From the NCBI RefSeq assembly GCF_900078305.2, contig NZ_LT546027.1, forward strand, positions 1 through 64,000: 64,000 nucleotides of DNA, given 5' to 3'. Shown here in pieces: positions 1-9,242 of this stretch. Positions within the stretch are counted from its first letter, which is position 1, and each line of letters starts with the position of its first letter. Both the position numbers and the translations under genes were made by a program. The DNA is from Corynebacterium bouchesdurhonense (GTDB taxonomy: Bacteria; Actinomycetota; Actinomycetes; Mycobacteriales; Mycobacteriaceae). The notes under the pieces were generated by a model that had not been told where the DNA came from, searched no databases, and saw nothing but the letters and a program-made list of their open reading frames with translations.

Positions 1-403
1 CCGGCCGCCTCACAGGTGTATGAGGTCCGGGCTTATCGACGGCCCCACTAAACTCACGCGGCCCCGCCCCCGCCCCACCCCGGCGGACGTCCTCGTGGTG
101 GATGAAGTGCTCGGAGGTGTTCATGGCGGAGTCGAACGGCTTGATCAGCGCGGGCGGGCCGGCAGCCCACTCGCGCACCACGGTTGCGTAGTCCCGCGCC
201 TTCTGCCGCTCGGTCTCCTTCTCTAGCGCGCCTTTGGCTAGGGGCACGAAGATGCCGGCGGCCGCGAGCGGTTTGCGTTCGCGGATGTAGAGGTGGGCGG
301 CCAGGTCCCGGGTGTTCCAGCCCTCGTTGAGGGTGGGCGCTTCGGGCCCGACGTCGATAAGCAACTGCGCGAGGCGTTCGCGCTCTCTCTGGGCGAATGA
401 CAT
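1..403 (-). CDS. TIGR03085 family metal-binding protein, 3' part outside window
   Basis: The minus-strand frame opens at an ATG (401-403) with MSFAQRERERLAQLL and stays open to the left window edge, so the C-terminus is missing. Visible features are the segment NTRDLAAHLYIRERKP and the motif FIHHEDVRR near the cut edge. Both are typical of the DinB-like, maleylpyruvate-isomerase-N-like TIGR03085 family, where the histidines are thought to bind a metal. No substrate is established for this family, so no reaction is assigned. It follows the small secreted protein gene by 10 bp on the same strand and may share its transcript. The start codon is the first ATG of the frame and precedes the conserved part directly. 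A copy of the dispersed motif (351-362) lies inside, encoding Leu-Leu-Ile-Asp-Val. Confidence 0.75.
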   Translation of the reverse strand, partial: MSFAQRERERLAQLLIDVGPEAPTLNEGWNTRDLAAHLYIRERKPLAAAGIFVPLAKGALEKETERQKARDYATVVREWAAGPPALIKPFDSAMNTSEHFIHHEDVRRGGAGAGPREFSGAVDKPGPHTPVRRP

Positions 404-413
404 GCGGCCCAGA

Positions 414-824
414 TTACAGCCAGATCGCCAACCTGGTCGCGAGCGAAAAGAACGACCGAATTACGGGCGCGAACGCCTTGACCACGGGGTCGGTGGAGAT
501 CACGCGGCCCCAGGGGGTGACCCAGAAATCCACGACATTCTTGCCGTCCACGTGGCACTGCTGGATGCCGCCCTTGTTCCAGGTGCAGAGGACCTGGTCG
601 CCCTCGAAGCGGCCGAGGGTGCGCACGGAGGCATCGCTCTTCGAGCTCAGCGGGGCCACGTCGTAGCTGTACCAAGTGGTGCCGTAACCGGGGTCGAACG
701 GGACGGCCGCCCCCGGGGGCACGGGGCGGGCCCCGTCAGCGGCGGAAGCGGGGGTGGCCGCCCCGCCCATAAGCGCGGTAGCCACAAGGACAGCGGCGGT
801 CATCGCCTTCGCGTTGTTCATCAT
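414..824 (-). CDS. small secreted protein of unknown function
   Basis: This 136-residue product has a clear Sec signal peptide: a short basic start (MMNNAKAM), a hydrophobic stretch AAVLVATALMGG and a probable cleavage after ASA-A near residue 28. The mature part is about 107 residues, with two cysteines (in VLCTWNKGG and QQCHVDG) that could form one disulfide, followed by a hydrophobic C-terminal third. Tandem ATG codons make the exact start ambiguous by one codon. I do not recognise the family. The gene lies between rnj and the TIGR03085-like gene on the same strand, 36 bp after rnj ends, and probably trails the rnj transcript. The composition matches the neighbouring core genes, so nothing suggests recent transfer. 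Confidence 0.75.
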   Translation of the reverse strand: MMNNAKAMTAAVLVATALMGGAATPASAADGARPVPPGAAVPFDPGYGTTWYSYDVAPLSSKSDASVRTLGRFEGDQVLCTWNKGGIQQCHVDGKNVVDFWVTPWGRVISTDPVVKAFAPVIRSFFSLATRLAIWL

Positions 825-860
825 GTCTGATGTATAGGTGCGCGGCGGCTGATCGTTACC

Positions 861-2939
861 CTAGAGCGACTCGCGGGAGGCGTCCACCTCGTCGTCCTCG
901 ATCGGACCGAGATCCGCGGCCATCGGGACGATGGTGGGCAGGATCACCGGCTCGCGGCGGTACTTCTGCTCGATGGCGCGCGACACCTTGCGACGCAACT
1001 GCTGCACCATGCGCACCGGATCGTTCTCGCCCTCGGCGGCCAGGTCGTTCATCACAGTCTCGACGCCCTCGACGAGCTTCTTGTTGAACTCGCGGTCGTC
1101 GTCCGACCAGCCCGTGGTGGACACGGTCGGGGCGTGGAGCAGGCGGCCGGTGCGGTCGTCGATCACGCAGGTGATGGAGACGACGCCACCCGACGCCAGC
1201 GAGGTGCGGTCCGCCAGCACGTCCGGATCCACGTCGCCCATGGTCTCGCCGTCGACGTAGAGCTGGCCGACCTGGTACTGGCCCACGACCTTGATCTTGC
1301 CCTTGGTCATGTCGACCACCACGCCGTTTTGCGCCAGCGCGGTGTTCTCCGGCTTCACGCCGGTGGCGATGGCCAGCTCCTTGTTGGCGCGCATGTGGCG
1401 CCACTCGCCGTGTACCGGCATCGCGCAGGTGGGGCGCGCCGCGTTGTAGAGGAACAGCAGCTCGCCCGCGTAGCCGTGGCCGGAGGCGTGGACGTGGGCG
1501 TCGGAGTTGGTGATCACGTTCGCGCCGATCTGCGCGAGGTTGTTCACCACGGCGAACACGGCCTCCTCGTTGCCGGGGATGAGCGAGGAGGAGAGGATGA
1601 TCGTGTCGCCGTCGCGAATGGTGATCTGGCGGTGCTCGCGGCGCGACATGCGGCTCAGCGCCGCCATCGGCTCGCCCTGCGTGCCGGTGGTGATCAGCAC
1701 CGTCTTGTGGGGCGCCATCTTGGCGGCCTCCTCGATCGGGATGATCGTGCCCTTCGGCGCCTTGAGCAGGCTCATCTTCTCCGCGATTTCCATGTTGCGG
1801 AGCATCGATCGACCGTTAAACGCCACCTTGCGGTGGTTGGCCACCGCCGCGTTGATGGCCATCTGCACGCGGGCCACGTTGGAAGCGAAGGACGCGATGA
1901 CCACGCGCTGGCGCGCCTGCGAGACTAGGCGGGTGAGCGTCTCCTCGATACCGGCCTCGGACGCCGAGATGCCCGGGATGGTCGCGTTGGTGGAGTCGCA
2001 CATGAACAGGTCGATGCCCTCGTCGCCGAAGCGGGACAGCGCCGGCAGGTCGGTGGGCTGGCCGTCGTACGGGGTCTGGTCCACCTTCACGTCGCCGGTC
2101 ATCACCACGTGGCCGGCGCCGGTCTTGATGGACACGCCGAGGCACTGCGGGATGGAGTGGTTCACGTGCCAGAAACGGAGGTGGAACGGGCCGACGTTGA
2201 TGTCGGAATCCTTGTTCACCTCGTGCAGTTTGGGGCGCTGGCGGTGCTCCTGGGTCTTCGCGGCGATGAGCGCGTTGGTGAACTTGGAGGAGTAGATCGG
2301 AATATCCGGGCGCAGCTTCAGCAGCCACGGGATGGCGCCGATGTGGTCCTCGTGGCCGTGGGTGACCACAAGCGCCTCGACCTTGTCCAGGCGGTTCTCA
2401 ATCGGGCCGAAGTCCGGCAACACTAGGTCCACGCCGGGCTCGCCGGAGTTGGGGAACAGCACGCCGCAGTCGACGATGAGCAGACGGCCGTCGTACTCGA
2501 AGACGGTCATGTTGCGGCCGATCTCGGAGATGCCGCCCAGCGCGTAGATGCGCAGCGTGTTCTTGGCGGGCTTCGGCGGGGCCGGCAGGCGCTTGGTCAG
2601 GTCCGCGCCCTGCATCTGCTTGACGGGGTTACGGCGGTCACCGCCCTGGCGGCCGCCACCGCCGCCACCACCACCGTTGCCGCCGCGCCCGCGCCCGCGG
2701 CGGCGGCTTCGGCCGCCACCGCCGTTGCCGCCGTGGTTGGACTCGCCGTTGCCGTGGATTTCGCGGCCGCCCTGACCGCCCTGGCCGCCCTGGCCAGACT
2801 CAGGGCGCTCGCCGCGGGATTCCTCGCCGCCGGCGTTCGCGGCCGGCTCCGGCGCCTGGAACACGGGCTGCTGGTCCGCGGGTTCCGGCGGGCCTGCCTT
2901 GCGCGTCACTTTCCGGGCGCGGTTACGGGGTTCACTCAT
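861..2939 (-). CDS. rnj: ribonuclease J
   Basis: This is a 692-residue RNase J, a metallo-beta-lactamase/beta-CASP nuclease with 5'-3' exonuclease and endonuclease activity in RNA processing and decay. The zinc motif HGHEDH lies at residues 194-199. The conserved GGISEIGRN precedes it, and the beta-CASP part contains NSDAHVHASGHG. The first roughly 125 residues are unusual but typical of actinobacterial RNase J: low-complexity, with Gly-Gln, Gly-only and Arg-Gly runs, probably a disordered RNA-binding tail. It ends the dapB-thyX-dapA-rnj cluster, a known corynebacterial and mycobacterial order, and starts 2 bp after the dapA stop, implying translational coupling. Confidence 0.96.
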   Translation of the reverse strand: MSEPRNRARKVTRKAGPPEPADQQPVFQAPEPAANAGGEESRGERPESGQGGQGGQGGREIHGNGESNHGGNGGGGRSRRRGRGRGGNGGGGGGGGRQGGDRRNPVKQMQGADLTKRLPAPPKPAKNTLRIYALGGISEIGRNMTVFEYDGRLLIVDCGVLFPNSGEPGVDLVLPDFGPIENRLDKVEALVVTHGHEDHIGAIPWLLKLRPDIPIYSSKFTNALIAAKTQEHRQRPKLHEVNKDSDINVGPFHLRFWHVNHSIPQCLGVSIKTGAGHVVMTGDVKVDQTPYDGQPTDLPALSRFGDEGIDLFMCDSTNATIPGISASEAGIEETLTRLVSQARQRVVIASFASNVARVQMAINAAVANHRKVAFNGRSMLRNMEIAEKMSLLKAPKGTIIPIEEAAKMAPHKTVLITTGTQGEPMAALSRMSRREHRQITIRDGDTIILSSSLIPGNEEAVFAVVNNLAQIGANVITNSDAHVHASGHGYAGELLFLYNAARPTCAMPVHGEWRHMRANKELAIATGVKPENTALAQNGVVVDMTKGKIKVVGQYQVGQLYVDGETMGDVDPDVLADRTSLASGGVVSITCVIDDRTGRLLHAPTVSTTGWSDDDREFNKKLVEGVETVMNDLAAEGENDPVRMVQQLRRKVSRAIEQKYRREPVILPTIVPMAADLGPIEDDEVDASRESL

Positions 2940-2941
2940 AT

Positions 2942-3850
2942 TTATAGGACTCCAGCTTTCTGCATGTCGGTGCGGAGCGCCTCGACCTGCTCCTCGGTCG
3001 CGGGGGCGACGGGCAGGCGGGGGTCTCCAACTTCAAAGCCCTGCAGGCGCAAGGCTGCTTTCGCGAATGTGACACCGCCGAGGGCCGCCTGGTGTTTGGC
3101 CAGCACGTTCAGGGTGTCGGCGTTGATTTCCCGCGCACGGGCGAGGTCGCCGGCCTCGAAGCTTGTGAGCAGTTCCCGCAGGGCCTGCGGCGCCGCGTGC
3201 CCCACCACGGAGATGAACCCGGTTGCGCCGAGCGAGAGCCAGGGCAGGTTCAGCGGGTCATCGCCCGAGTACCAGGCTAGGCCGGAGTGCTCGATCAGTT
3301 CCGCCGACTCGAAGAAGTTGCCCTTGGCGTCCTTCACGGCCTGGACGGTCTCGAGTTCCGCCAGCTCCGCGATCGTGGACGCCGCGAGCGGGATGCCCGA
3401 GCGGCCCGGAATGTCGTAGAGGCAGATCGGCAGGTCGGTCGCCTGCGCCACAGCCATCACGTGCGCAACCACACCCGTCTGGGAGGGCTTGGAGTAGTAG
3501 GGGGTCACCACCAGTAGCGCGTCAGCCCCGGCGTCGGCCGACGCCTTGGCCAGCTCGACGGACGTGCGCGTGTTGTTGGTGCCAGCGCCAGCGATCAGCT
3601 TCGCGCGATCCCCCACCTCGTCCTTGACCGCGCGCAGGAGCGCGGTCTTCTCCTCTGTGGTGGTGGTTGGGGACTCGCCGGTGGTACCGGCAAGGACAAG
3701 TGAGTCGATCCCGTTGCTCACAAGGTGGGCAGCTAACCTGCGACCTGCGTCGAGGTCGAGCTCGCCTTCCGGGGTGAAAGGCGTGACCATCGCGACGCAG
3801 GTGGTGCCAAAGACATCGGCTCCACGGTTAACTTTGCTAGATGTGCCCAT
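2942..3850 (-). CDS. dapA: 4-hydroxy-tetrahydrodipicolinate synthase
   Basis: DapA condenses pyruvate with aspartate semialdehyde, the first step committed to lysine and diaminopimelate. The 302-residue product has the Schiff-base class I aldolase features: [10 protein letters not shown], the YYSKPSQTG segment and the catalytic lysine region in VKDAKGN. I place the start at ATG 3848-3850 ([15 protein letters not shown]), which gives the family's usual length. A longer in-frame extension of 34 residues is Pro/Ala-rich and unlike the family. The gene sits between thyX and rnj, with 58 bp to thyX and 2 bp to rnj. Together with dapB it supplies precursor for lysine and for meso-diaminopimelate in the cell wall. 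Confidence 0.96.
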   Translation of the reverse strand: MGTSSKVNRGADVFGTTCVAMVTPFTPEGELDLDAGRRLAAHLVSNGIDSLVLAGTTGESPTTTTEEKTALLRAVKDEVGDRAKLIAGAGTNNTRTSVELAKASADAGADALLVVTPYYSKPSQTGVVAHVMAVAQATDLPICLYDIPGRSGIPLAASTIAELAELETVQAVKDAKGNFFESAELIEHSGLAWYSGDDPLNLPWLSLGATGFISVVGHAAPQALRELLTSFEAGDLARAREINADTLNVLAKHQAALGGVTFAKAALRLQGFEVGDPRLPVAPATEEQVEALRTDMQKAGVL

Positions 3851-3908
3851 GGCAGACCAGACTACCCCGTGCCGGGGCGGGGGACGGAAACCAGCACGCG
3901 CAGGGGCG

Positions 3909-4652
3909 CTAGGAGATGTAGGGGCTGGTGGCCATTTGGGTGCCGTCGGCAAGCGTGCTCACCAAAAAATCGCTGAACAGCACCGGGGACTCCCCCCGCA
4001 GCAGCTCCAGGCAGCGGATGGCCAGCGCCCGGATTTCGGTGTCGGCGTGCTCGGAGCCGCGCGCTGCGATGAAGGATCGCCACGCGCGGTAATTGCCCGT
4101 CACAACGAAGCGGGTTTCGGACGCGTTGGGCATGATGGCGCGGGCCGCCTGGCGCGCCTTCTTCGCCCGCAGCAGCGCGTTGGGCTCAGCGGCGGTGCGC
4201 TCCTCCAGCGCGGCGAGGAGCTCGTCGTGCACGAAGCGGGACTCATCCACGGCCGCGAGGAAGAGACGGTTGAGGTCTTCGTCGGCGGCGATTGCGGCGG
4301 GCACCACCACGTCGGTGGACACGTAGCGCTGCGACAGTTGCGAGAACGAGAAGTGGCGGTGGCGCAGCAGCTCGTTGCCCGCGGCGCGCGACAGCCCGCG
4401 GATGTACACGGTGGCCGTGGCGTGCTCGAGCAGCGCGTCGTGGCCAACGTCGATGATGTGGCGCAGGTACGCGTCGTTCGCCCGGGTGTGGGGGTTCGGC
4501 TTGTCCCAGGACTCGTAGCAGGCCCGACCCGCGAACTCGACGATCGCCTCTGCATCGGTGGCGGTCTCATCCGCCTGCCACTCGACCCCGGAGGGCATGC
4601 GGAACTGCGACGCCGCGATCAACTGCACATCTAGCGTCGACGTTTCAGCCAT
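3909..4652 (-). CDS. thyX: flavin-dependent thymidylate synthase
   Basis: ThyX makes dTMP from dUMP using FAD, NADPH and methylene-tetrahydrofolate. The diagnostic ThyX motif RHR-x7-S-x-RY is present as [14 protein letters not shown], and the length (247 residues) is normal. The gene starts immediately after the dapB stop (4653) and precedes dapA, the usual corynebacterial arrangement. It is probably co-transcribed from the dapB promoter. Confidence 0.97.
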   Translation of the reverse strand: MAETSTLDVQLIAASQFRMPSGVEWQADETATDAEAIVEFAGRACYESWDKPNPHTRANDAYLRHIIDVGHDALLEHATATVYIRGLSRAAGNELLRHRHFSFSQLSQRYVSTDVVVPAAIAADEDLNRLFLAAVDESRFVHDELLAALEERTAAEPNALLRAKKARQAARAIMPNASETRFVVTGNYRAWRSFIAARGSEHADTEIRALAIRCLELLRGESPVLFSDFLVSTLADGTQMATSPYIS

Positions 4653-5450
<798 letters not shown>

Positions 5451-5463
5451 CTATACTTCTGCC

Positions 5464-6084
5464 ATGCGCCGATCGTCGATAAGCATGATGCCCTTGCTCC
5501 TGCTCCCCCTCGCCGCATGCGCCGGGGGCGAAACCGACGTGGCGGAGCCGGCCGTGCGGGTGACGAAGATGGGCACGACCGAAACGGTGACGGAGACGAC
5601 AACCACCGTGGCGACCACCATCGAACCCGCGGACACGCAGGCCGCGCAGTCGCTCCACACTACCGGCGATGTGGCCACCCAGCCCGGCGGGCCGGCGGAG
5701 CTGGTGATCCAGGACGTTCGCGCCGGCAGCCACGACGGATTCGACCGCGTGGTGTTCGAGTTCTCCGGCACCGGCACGCCCTGGTTCCACGCGGGCTACA
5801 ACCCCGAGCCGCGGCAGCTGGCGTCGGGGCACCCGCTGGATGTGCCAGGCGGCGCGTTTCTGGAGATCAACATCCACGGCACTCCGATGATGCTTGAGAG
5901 CCAGCGCGCGGACCTGATGGGCGTGGGCCCTGTCGGCGTGGCCGCGGGTGGCGTGGTGGACGTGGTGCACGGGGGCGTGTTCGAAGCCGATTCGCAGTAC
6001 GTGATCGGCCTGGACCGGGAACGCCCCTACAACGCGTACGTGCTCGAGAACCCCACGCGCGTGGTGGTGGATTTTCAGAAGTAG
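5464..6084 (+). CDS. AMIN-like domain lipoprotein
   Basis: This 206-residue predicted lipoprotein has signal sequence MRRSSISMMPLLLLPLAAC, with lipobox LAAC and acylated cysteine at residue 19. A Thr-rich linker (TETVTETTTTVATT) leads to a C-terminal domain of about 130 residues, including RAGSHDGFDRVVFEFSGTG and a terminal RVVVDFQK. This pattern matches the AMIN-like domain found in actinobacterial envelope proteins; AMIN domains generally bind cell-wall or envelope components. I chose ATG 5464 because it begins the signal sequence; an upstream in-frame ATG would bury it. Its exact role is unknown. It is divergent from dapB. Confidence 0.8.
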   Translation: MRRSSISMMPLLLLPLAACAGGETDVAEPAVRVTKMGTTETVTETTTTVATTIEPADTQAAQSLHTTGDVATQPGGPAELVIQDVRAGSHDGFDRVVFEFSGTGTPWFHAGYNPEPRQLASGHPLDVPGGAFLEINIHGTPMMLESQRADLMGVGPVGVAAGGVVDVVHGGVFEADSQYVIGLDRERPYNAYVLENPTRVVVDFQK

Positions 6085-6396
6085 GGCCGCGCCCGGATTC
6101 CCGGCGCGCTGTGAGGCCGCCCTGTGCCACGGCAACGCCCGTAGCGCCAAAACCGGCCAGCCCAACGGGAGGGCCGCGCCCGCCTTCTTTTTGTTGATCC
6201 TTCCCATGGCGATTCCCTCCGTCTGGGGCCGGACGCCAAACCGCCAGCATATCGACGGCTGCCATTACGGTGAGCAACATTCCCGGCCGCGCCACTTCCC
6301 GGTTTCCGTGATCCAGTTCCCAGCGACCGAGTTTGTGTAATACCCTTCACACAGAACTCCATACGGCCAGGAACCCCAGAGAGAGGAAGATCGCTG
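6085..6396. other. intergenic region upstream of the MpaB-type oxygenase gene
   Basis: This 312-bp gap has no convincing gene. It includes an interrupted palindrome TGTGTAATACCCTTCACACA near 6333-6352, about 45 bp before the oxygenase start, which could be an operator but has no second copy here. A near-copy of the dispersed motif (GCATATCGACGG) lies at 6247-6258. A GGAGGGAATCGCCATG segment on the minus strand at about 6205-6220 resembles a ribosome binding site, but it leads into a frame antisense to the lipoprotein gene. Confidence 0.5.
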
Positions 6397-7491
6397 ATGT
6401 CTCACGCACTCGCATCCGAAGGAGCGGACTCCCGCAAGAACGAATCCGGTGAGGACACCCGCTTCGCCCAGCCGGACAACTTGGAGAAGCCGGAGCGCGC
6501 GAAGCGAGAGTTGAAGCGCGCCCCGCTCGGCCCGGATTCTCTGCTCTGGAAGTGGGGCTCGGACCAGCGCCTGCAGCTCCTGCGCGGCTACACCGGCGTG
6601 CTGCAGAACATGCACCCAGCCATCGGCCAGTCCCTGCTGGATCACTCCAAGTTCTTCGAAGAGCCCTTCGCACGCCTCGAGCGCTCCACCCCGCAGATCA
6701 TCTACTCCATCTACGATGACGGCACCCGCGCCAAGATGATCCGCGACTACCACCACACCATCAAGGGCAAGCTCCGCAACGGGGAGCGTTACCACTCGCT
6801 GAACCCGGACGTGTACTGGTGGGCGCACGCCACCTTCGTTTGGCGCGTGATCTGGGCGCAGGAGCTCTTCGGCACCCCCTTCACCAAGGAGGAGAAGGAG
6901 CAGATCATCCAGGAGGGCGTGACCTGGTGGGACATGTACGGCATGTCGGAGCGCCCGGTGATCGACACCCTCGACGGCTACATCAAGTACTTCGAGGAGA
7001 TGGAGGACAACGTCCTCGAGCGCAACGAGACCGTGGACTTCGCGCTGCGCACCGCCCGGGTGGAGCCGGTCAAGGCCCCGGACGGCGTGCCTGAGGCAGT
7101 GTGGAAGGTCATCTGGAAGCCGCTGATGAATAGCGTCATCTGGCTCACCTACGGCACTCTGAGCGACAAGCAGCGCGAAATCCTGGATCTCCCGTGGACG
7201 AAGAAGGACCAGCGCCGCTTCGACCGCATCGCCAAGGGCGTGAAGAAGCTGTTCACCATCCTCCCGGAGGACAAGCGCTACATGGAGCCGGGTCGCTCGA
7301 TGATGATCAAGGCAGGCATGATCGAGGGCAAGTACAAGGAGCCGAAGCTTGCCGACGCCTACCACGGCCACGACGAGACCCAGCCGAACACCACCTCGAA
7401 CACCACCGCGAACACCACCGCAGGCACCGCCAAGACCGACCCGAAGGACGGCAACGCCGACGACCGCCGCGCAGCCGGCTGCCCCTTCTAA
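6397..7491 (+). CDS. MpaB-type (DUF2236) oxygenase
   Basis: This 364-residue protein matches the oxygenase MpaB/DUF2236 family, heme-dependent enzymes related to latex-clearing and mycophenolic-acid enzymes. It shows the family's helical core, including RDYHHTIKG, YWWAHATFVWRVI and the start of a WWDMYGMSERPV segment; the histidines in HH and WAH are plausible heme ligands. Substrate cannot be told from sequence. The C-terminal 45 residues are low complexity, with four near-tandem Asn-Thr-Thr units, then a charged tail ending CPF. The aldehyde dehydrogenase gene follows 107 bp downstream on the same strand, so the two may act on the same substrate chain; that is inference only. Confidence 0.75.
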   Translation: MSHALASEGADSRKNESGEDTRFAQPDNLEKPERAKRELKRAPLGPDSLLWKWGSDQRLQLLRGYTGVLQNMHPAIGQSLLDHSKFFEEPFARLERSTPQIIYSIYDDGTRAKMIRDYHHTIKGKLRNGERYHSLNPDVYWWAHATFVWRVIWAQELFGTPFTKEEKEQIIQEGVTWWDMYGMSERPVIDTLDGYIKYFEEMEDNVLERNETVDFALRTARVEPVKAPDGVPEAVWKVIWKPLMNSVIWLTYGTLSDKQREILDLPWTKKDQRRFDRIAKGVKKLFTILPEDKRYMEPGRSMMIKAGMIEGKYKEPKLADAYHGHDETQPNTTSNTTANTTAGTAKTDPKDGNADDRRAAGCPF

Positions 7492-7598
7492 CCCCTTTCA
7501 CCCCGTACTCCACCCCAGGACCGCAGGCCCTACCCCTTTCGCACGTGCCGCCGGTGCTGGGGTGTTTTCCTCCCATCAACCTCGCAACCGGAGATCAC

Positions 7599-9182
7599 AT
7601 GGCTATCACCCGCTTGAAAGAACAGCCGCTCCCCGCGGACTTCCTGGACCGCCTGCAGAAGTTCACCACCAACGCCACCACCGGCTCCCTATACACGGGA
7701 GAGCGCAAGGCGGTCACGTCCCCATTCTTTGACGGGGAGCTCGGCTGGGTCGGCGTCGGCTCCGCCGCAGACGTGGAAGAGGCGTTCAAACTCGCCCGCC
7801 GCGCGCAGCCCGCGTGGGCCGCCAAACCGGTGAAGTACCGGGCCGCCCTGTTGAACCGCTTCCACGACCTGGTCAAGGAGAACCGCGAGCTCCTCGCGGA
7901 CATCGTGCAGCTGGAAACCGGCAAGGACCGCACCGCGGCCTACGACGAGGTCCTAGACGTGATGAACAACGCGCGGTACTACGCCAACATCGCCGAGGAC
8001 GAACTGGAGATGAAGGCGCGCCCGGGCGCATTCCCCATCATCACCAGGACGGTTCAGCAGCGCGTGCCGAAGGGCATCGTGGGCCAGATCAGCCCGTGGA
8101 ACTACCCACTGGCTCTGGGCATTTCCGATGCCCTCGCCGCACTCGTCGCGGGCAACGCGGTGATTGCGAAGCCGGACCTGAACACCCCGTTCTCCAACAT
8201 CATCTCCCTGAACCTGCTCCTCAACGCGGGCCTGCCGCACGACGTGTTCCAAATTGTCACGGGCACCGGCCGCGAGGTTGGCCAGGCAATCGCCCAGCGG
8301 TGCGACTACCTCATGTTCACCGGCTCCACGCAGACCGGCAAGCTGCTGGGCGAGGTGGTCGGCAAGCGTCTCGTCGGCTACTCCGCCGAGCTCGGCGGCA
8401 AGAACCCGATGATCATCGCCCCGGACGCAGACATCGAGGCCCACATCGACACCATCGCCACGGCCTGCTTCTCCAACTCGGGTCAGCTGTGTGTCTCCAT
8501 CGAGCGCATCTACGTGCCGGACGCCATCTTCGACCGCTTCATCGGCGCGTTCCGCGACGCCACTCAGCGCATCAAGCTCGGCACCGGCCTGAACTGGAAC
8601 TACCAGATGGGCTCGCTGATCAACCAGGACCAGCTCGACACCGTGCAGCGGTTCGTGAACGACGCCGTGGCCAAGGGCGCGACCGTCGTCGCAGGTGGCA
8701 AGCCCCGCCCGGACCTCGGCCCGTTCTTCTTCGAGCCCACGGTGCTCACCGATGTCAGCGAGGATACCGATCTGCTCACCCAGGAGGTCTTCGGCCCCGT
8801 CGTCTACGTCCAGCGCGTGGCTGACACCGACGAGGCGATCCGCCTGGCCAACGCCACCAGCTACGGCCTCAACGCCTCGGTCTTCGGCGCCCCCGACACG
8901 GCGTGGAAGATCGCCGAGCAGGTGGAGGCCGGCGGCGTGACCATCAACGACGGCTACGCGGCGACCTGGGCGTCGGTGTCCACTCCGCTCGGCGGCGTGA
9001 AGGAGTCGGGCGTGGCGCGCCGCCACGGGCCCGAGGGCCTGACCAAGTACACCGAGGTAAAGAACATCTCGCAGCAGCGGATCGTGCCCATGCGCGGCCC
9101 GAAGCAGATGCCGCGAAAGTACTACGGCGAGCTCATGACCACCGCACTCGACTTGGGTAAGAAGTTGCGGTTCCTTCCGTAG
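7599..9182 (+). CDS. succinate-semialdehyde dehydrogenase (NADP+)-like aldehyde dehydrogenase
   Basis: This 527-residue aldehyde dehydrogenase is close in pattern to actinobacterial GabD2-type succinic semialdehyde dehydrogenases, which oxidise an aldehyde to an acid with NAD(P)+. Visible motifs are ISPWNYPLALG (cofactor and oxyanion site), FTGSTQTGKLLG (cofactor loop), AELGGKNPMI (general-base glutamate) and SNSGQLCVSIER with the catalytic cysteine, plus EVFGPVVYV. The start is ATG 7599 with GGAG 6 bp upstream; a longer open frame upstream is a shadow of the oxygenase gene. The exact aldehyde is inferred from family resemblance. A hairpin terminator follows at once. Confidence 0.85.
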   Translation: MAITRLKEQPLPADFLDRLQKFTTNATTGSLYTGERKAVTSPFFDGELGWVGVGSAADVEEAFKLARRAQPAWAAKPVKYRAALLNRFHDLVKENRELLADIVQLETGKDRTAAYDEVLDVMNNARYYANIAEDELEMKARPGAFPIITRTVQQRVPKGIVGQISPWNYPLALGISDALAALVAGNAVIAKPDLNTPFSNIISLNLLLNAGLPHDVFQIVTGTGREVGQAIAQRCDYLMFTGSTQTGKLLGEVVGKRLVGYSAELGGKNPMIIAPDADIEAHIDTIATACFSNSGQLCVSIERIYVPDAIFDRFIGAFRDATQRIKLGTGLNWNYQMGSLINQDQLDTVQRFVNDAVAKGATVVAGGKPRPDLGPFFFEPTVLTDVSEDTDLLTQEVFGPVVYVQRVADTDEAIRLANATSYGLNASVFGAPDTAWKIAEQVEAGGVTINDGYAATWASVSTPLGGVKESGVARRHGPEGLTKYTEVKNISQQRIVPMRGPKQMPRKYYGELMTTALDLGKKLRFLP

Positions 9183-9185
9183 GGA

Positions 9186-9197
9186 GCGTCGACAAGC
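9186..9197 (-). repeat. dispersed motif GCTTGTCGACGC (minus strand)
   Basis: Perfect copy 4 nt past the aldehyde dehydrogenase stop. It abuts the terminator stem and is mirrored by a near-copy GCTTTTCGACGC at 9228-9239 on the other side, so the terminator is bracketed by motif sequence in inverted orientation. Confidence 0.8.
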
Positions 9198-9199
9198 AA

Positions 9200-9234
9200 A
9201 AAGCGGGTGCCCGACCGAGGGGCACCCGCTTTTC
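9200..9234. terminator. bidirectional terminator between aldehyde dehydrogenase and pnp
   Basis: A perfect 11-bp stem AGCGGGTGCCC (9202-9212) pairs with GGGCACCCGCT (9220-9230) across a 7-nt loop. A runs precede it and T runs follow, so it can act for both convergent genes. Confidence 0.9.
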
Positions 9235-9242
9235 GACGCTTC

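Noticed and set aside
6085-6207. Small minus-strand frame with GGAGG before an ATG (MGRINKKKAGAALP)
   Set aside because: It has no stop before it runs through the whole lipoprotein gene in antisense, and it matches nothing I know. The ribosome-binding-like sequence alone is weak evidence.
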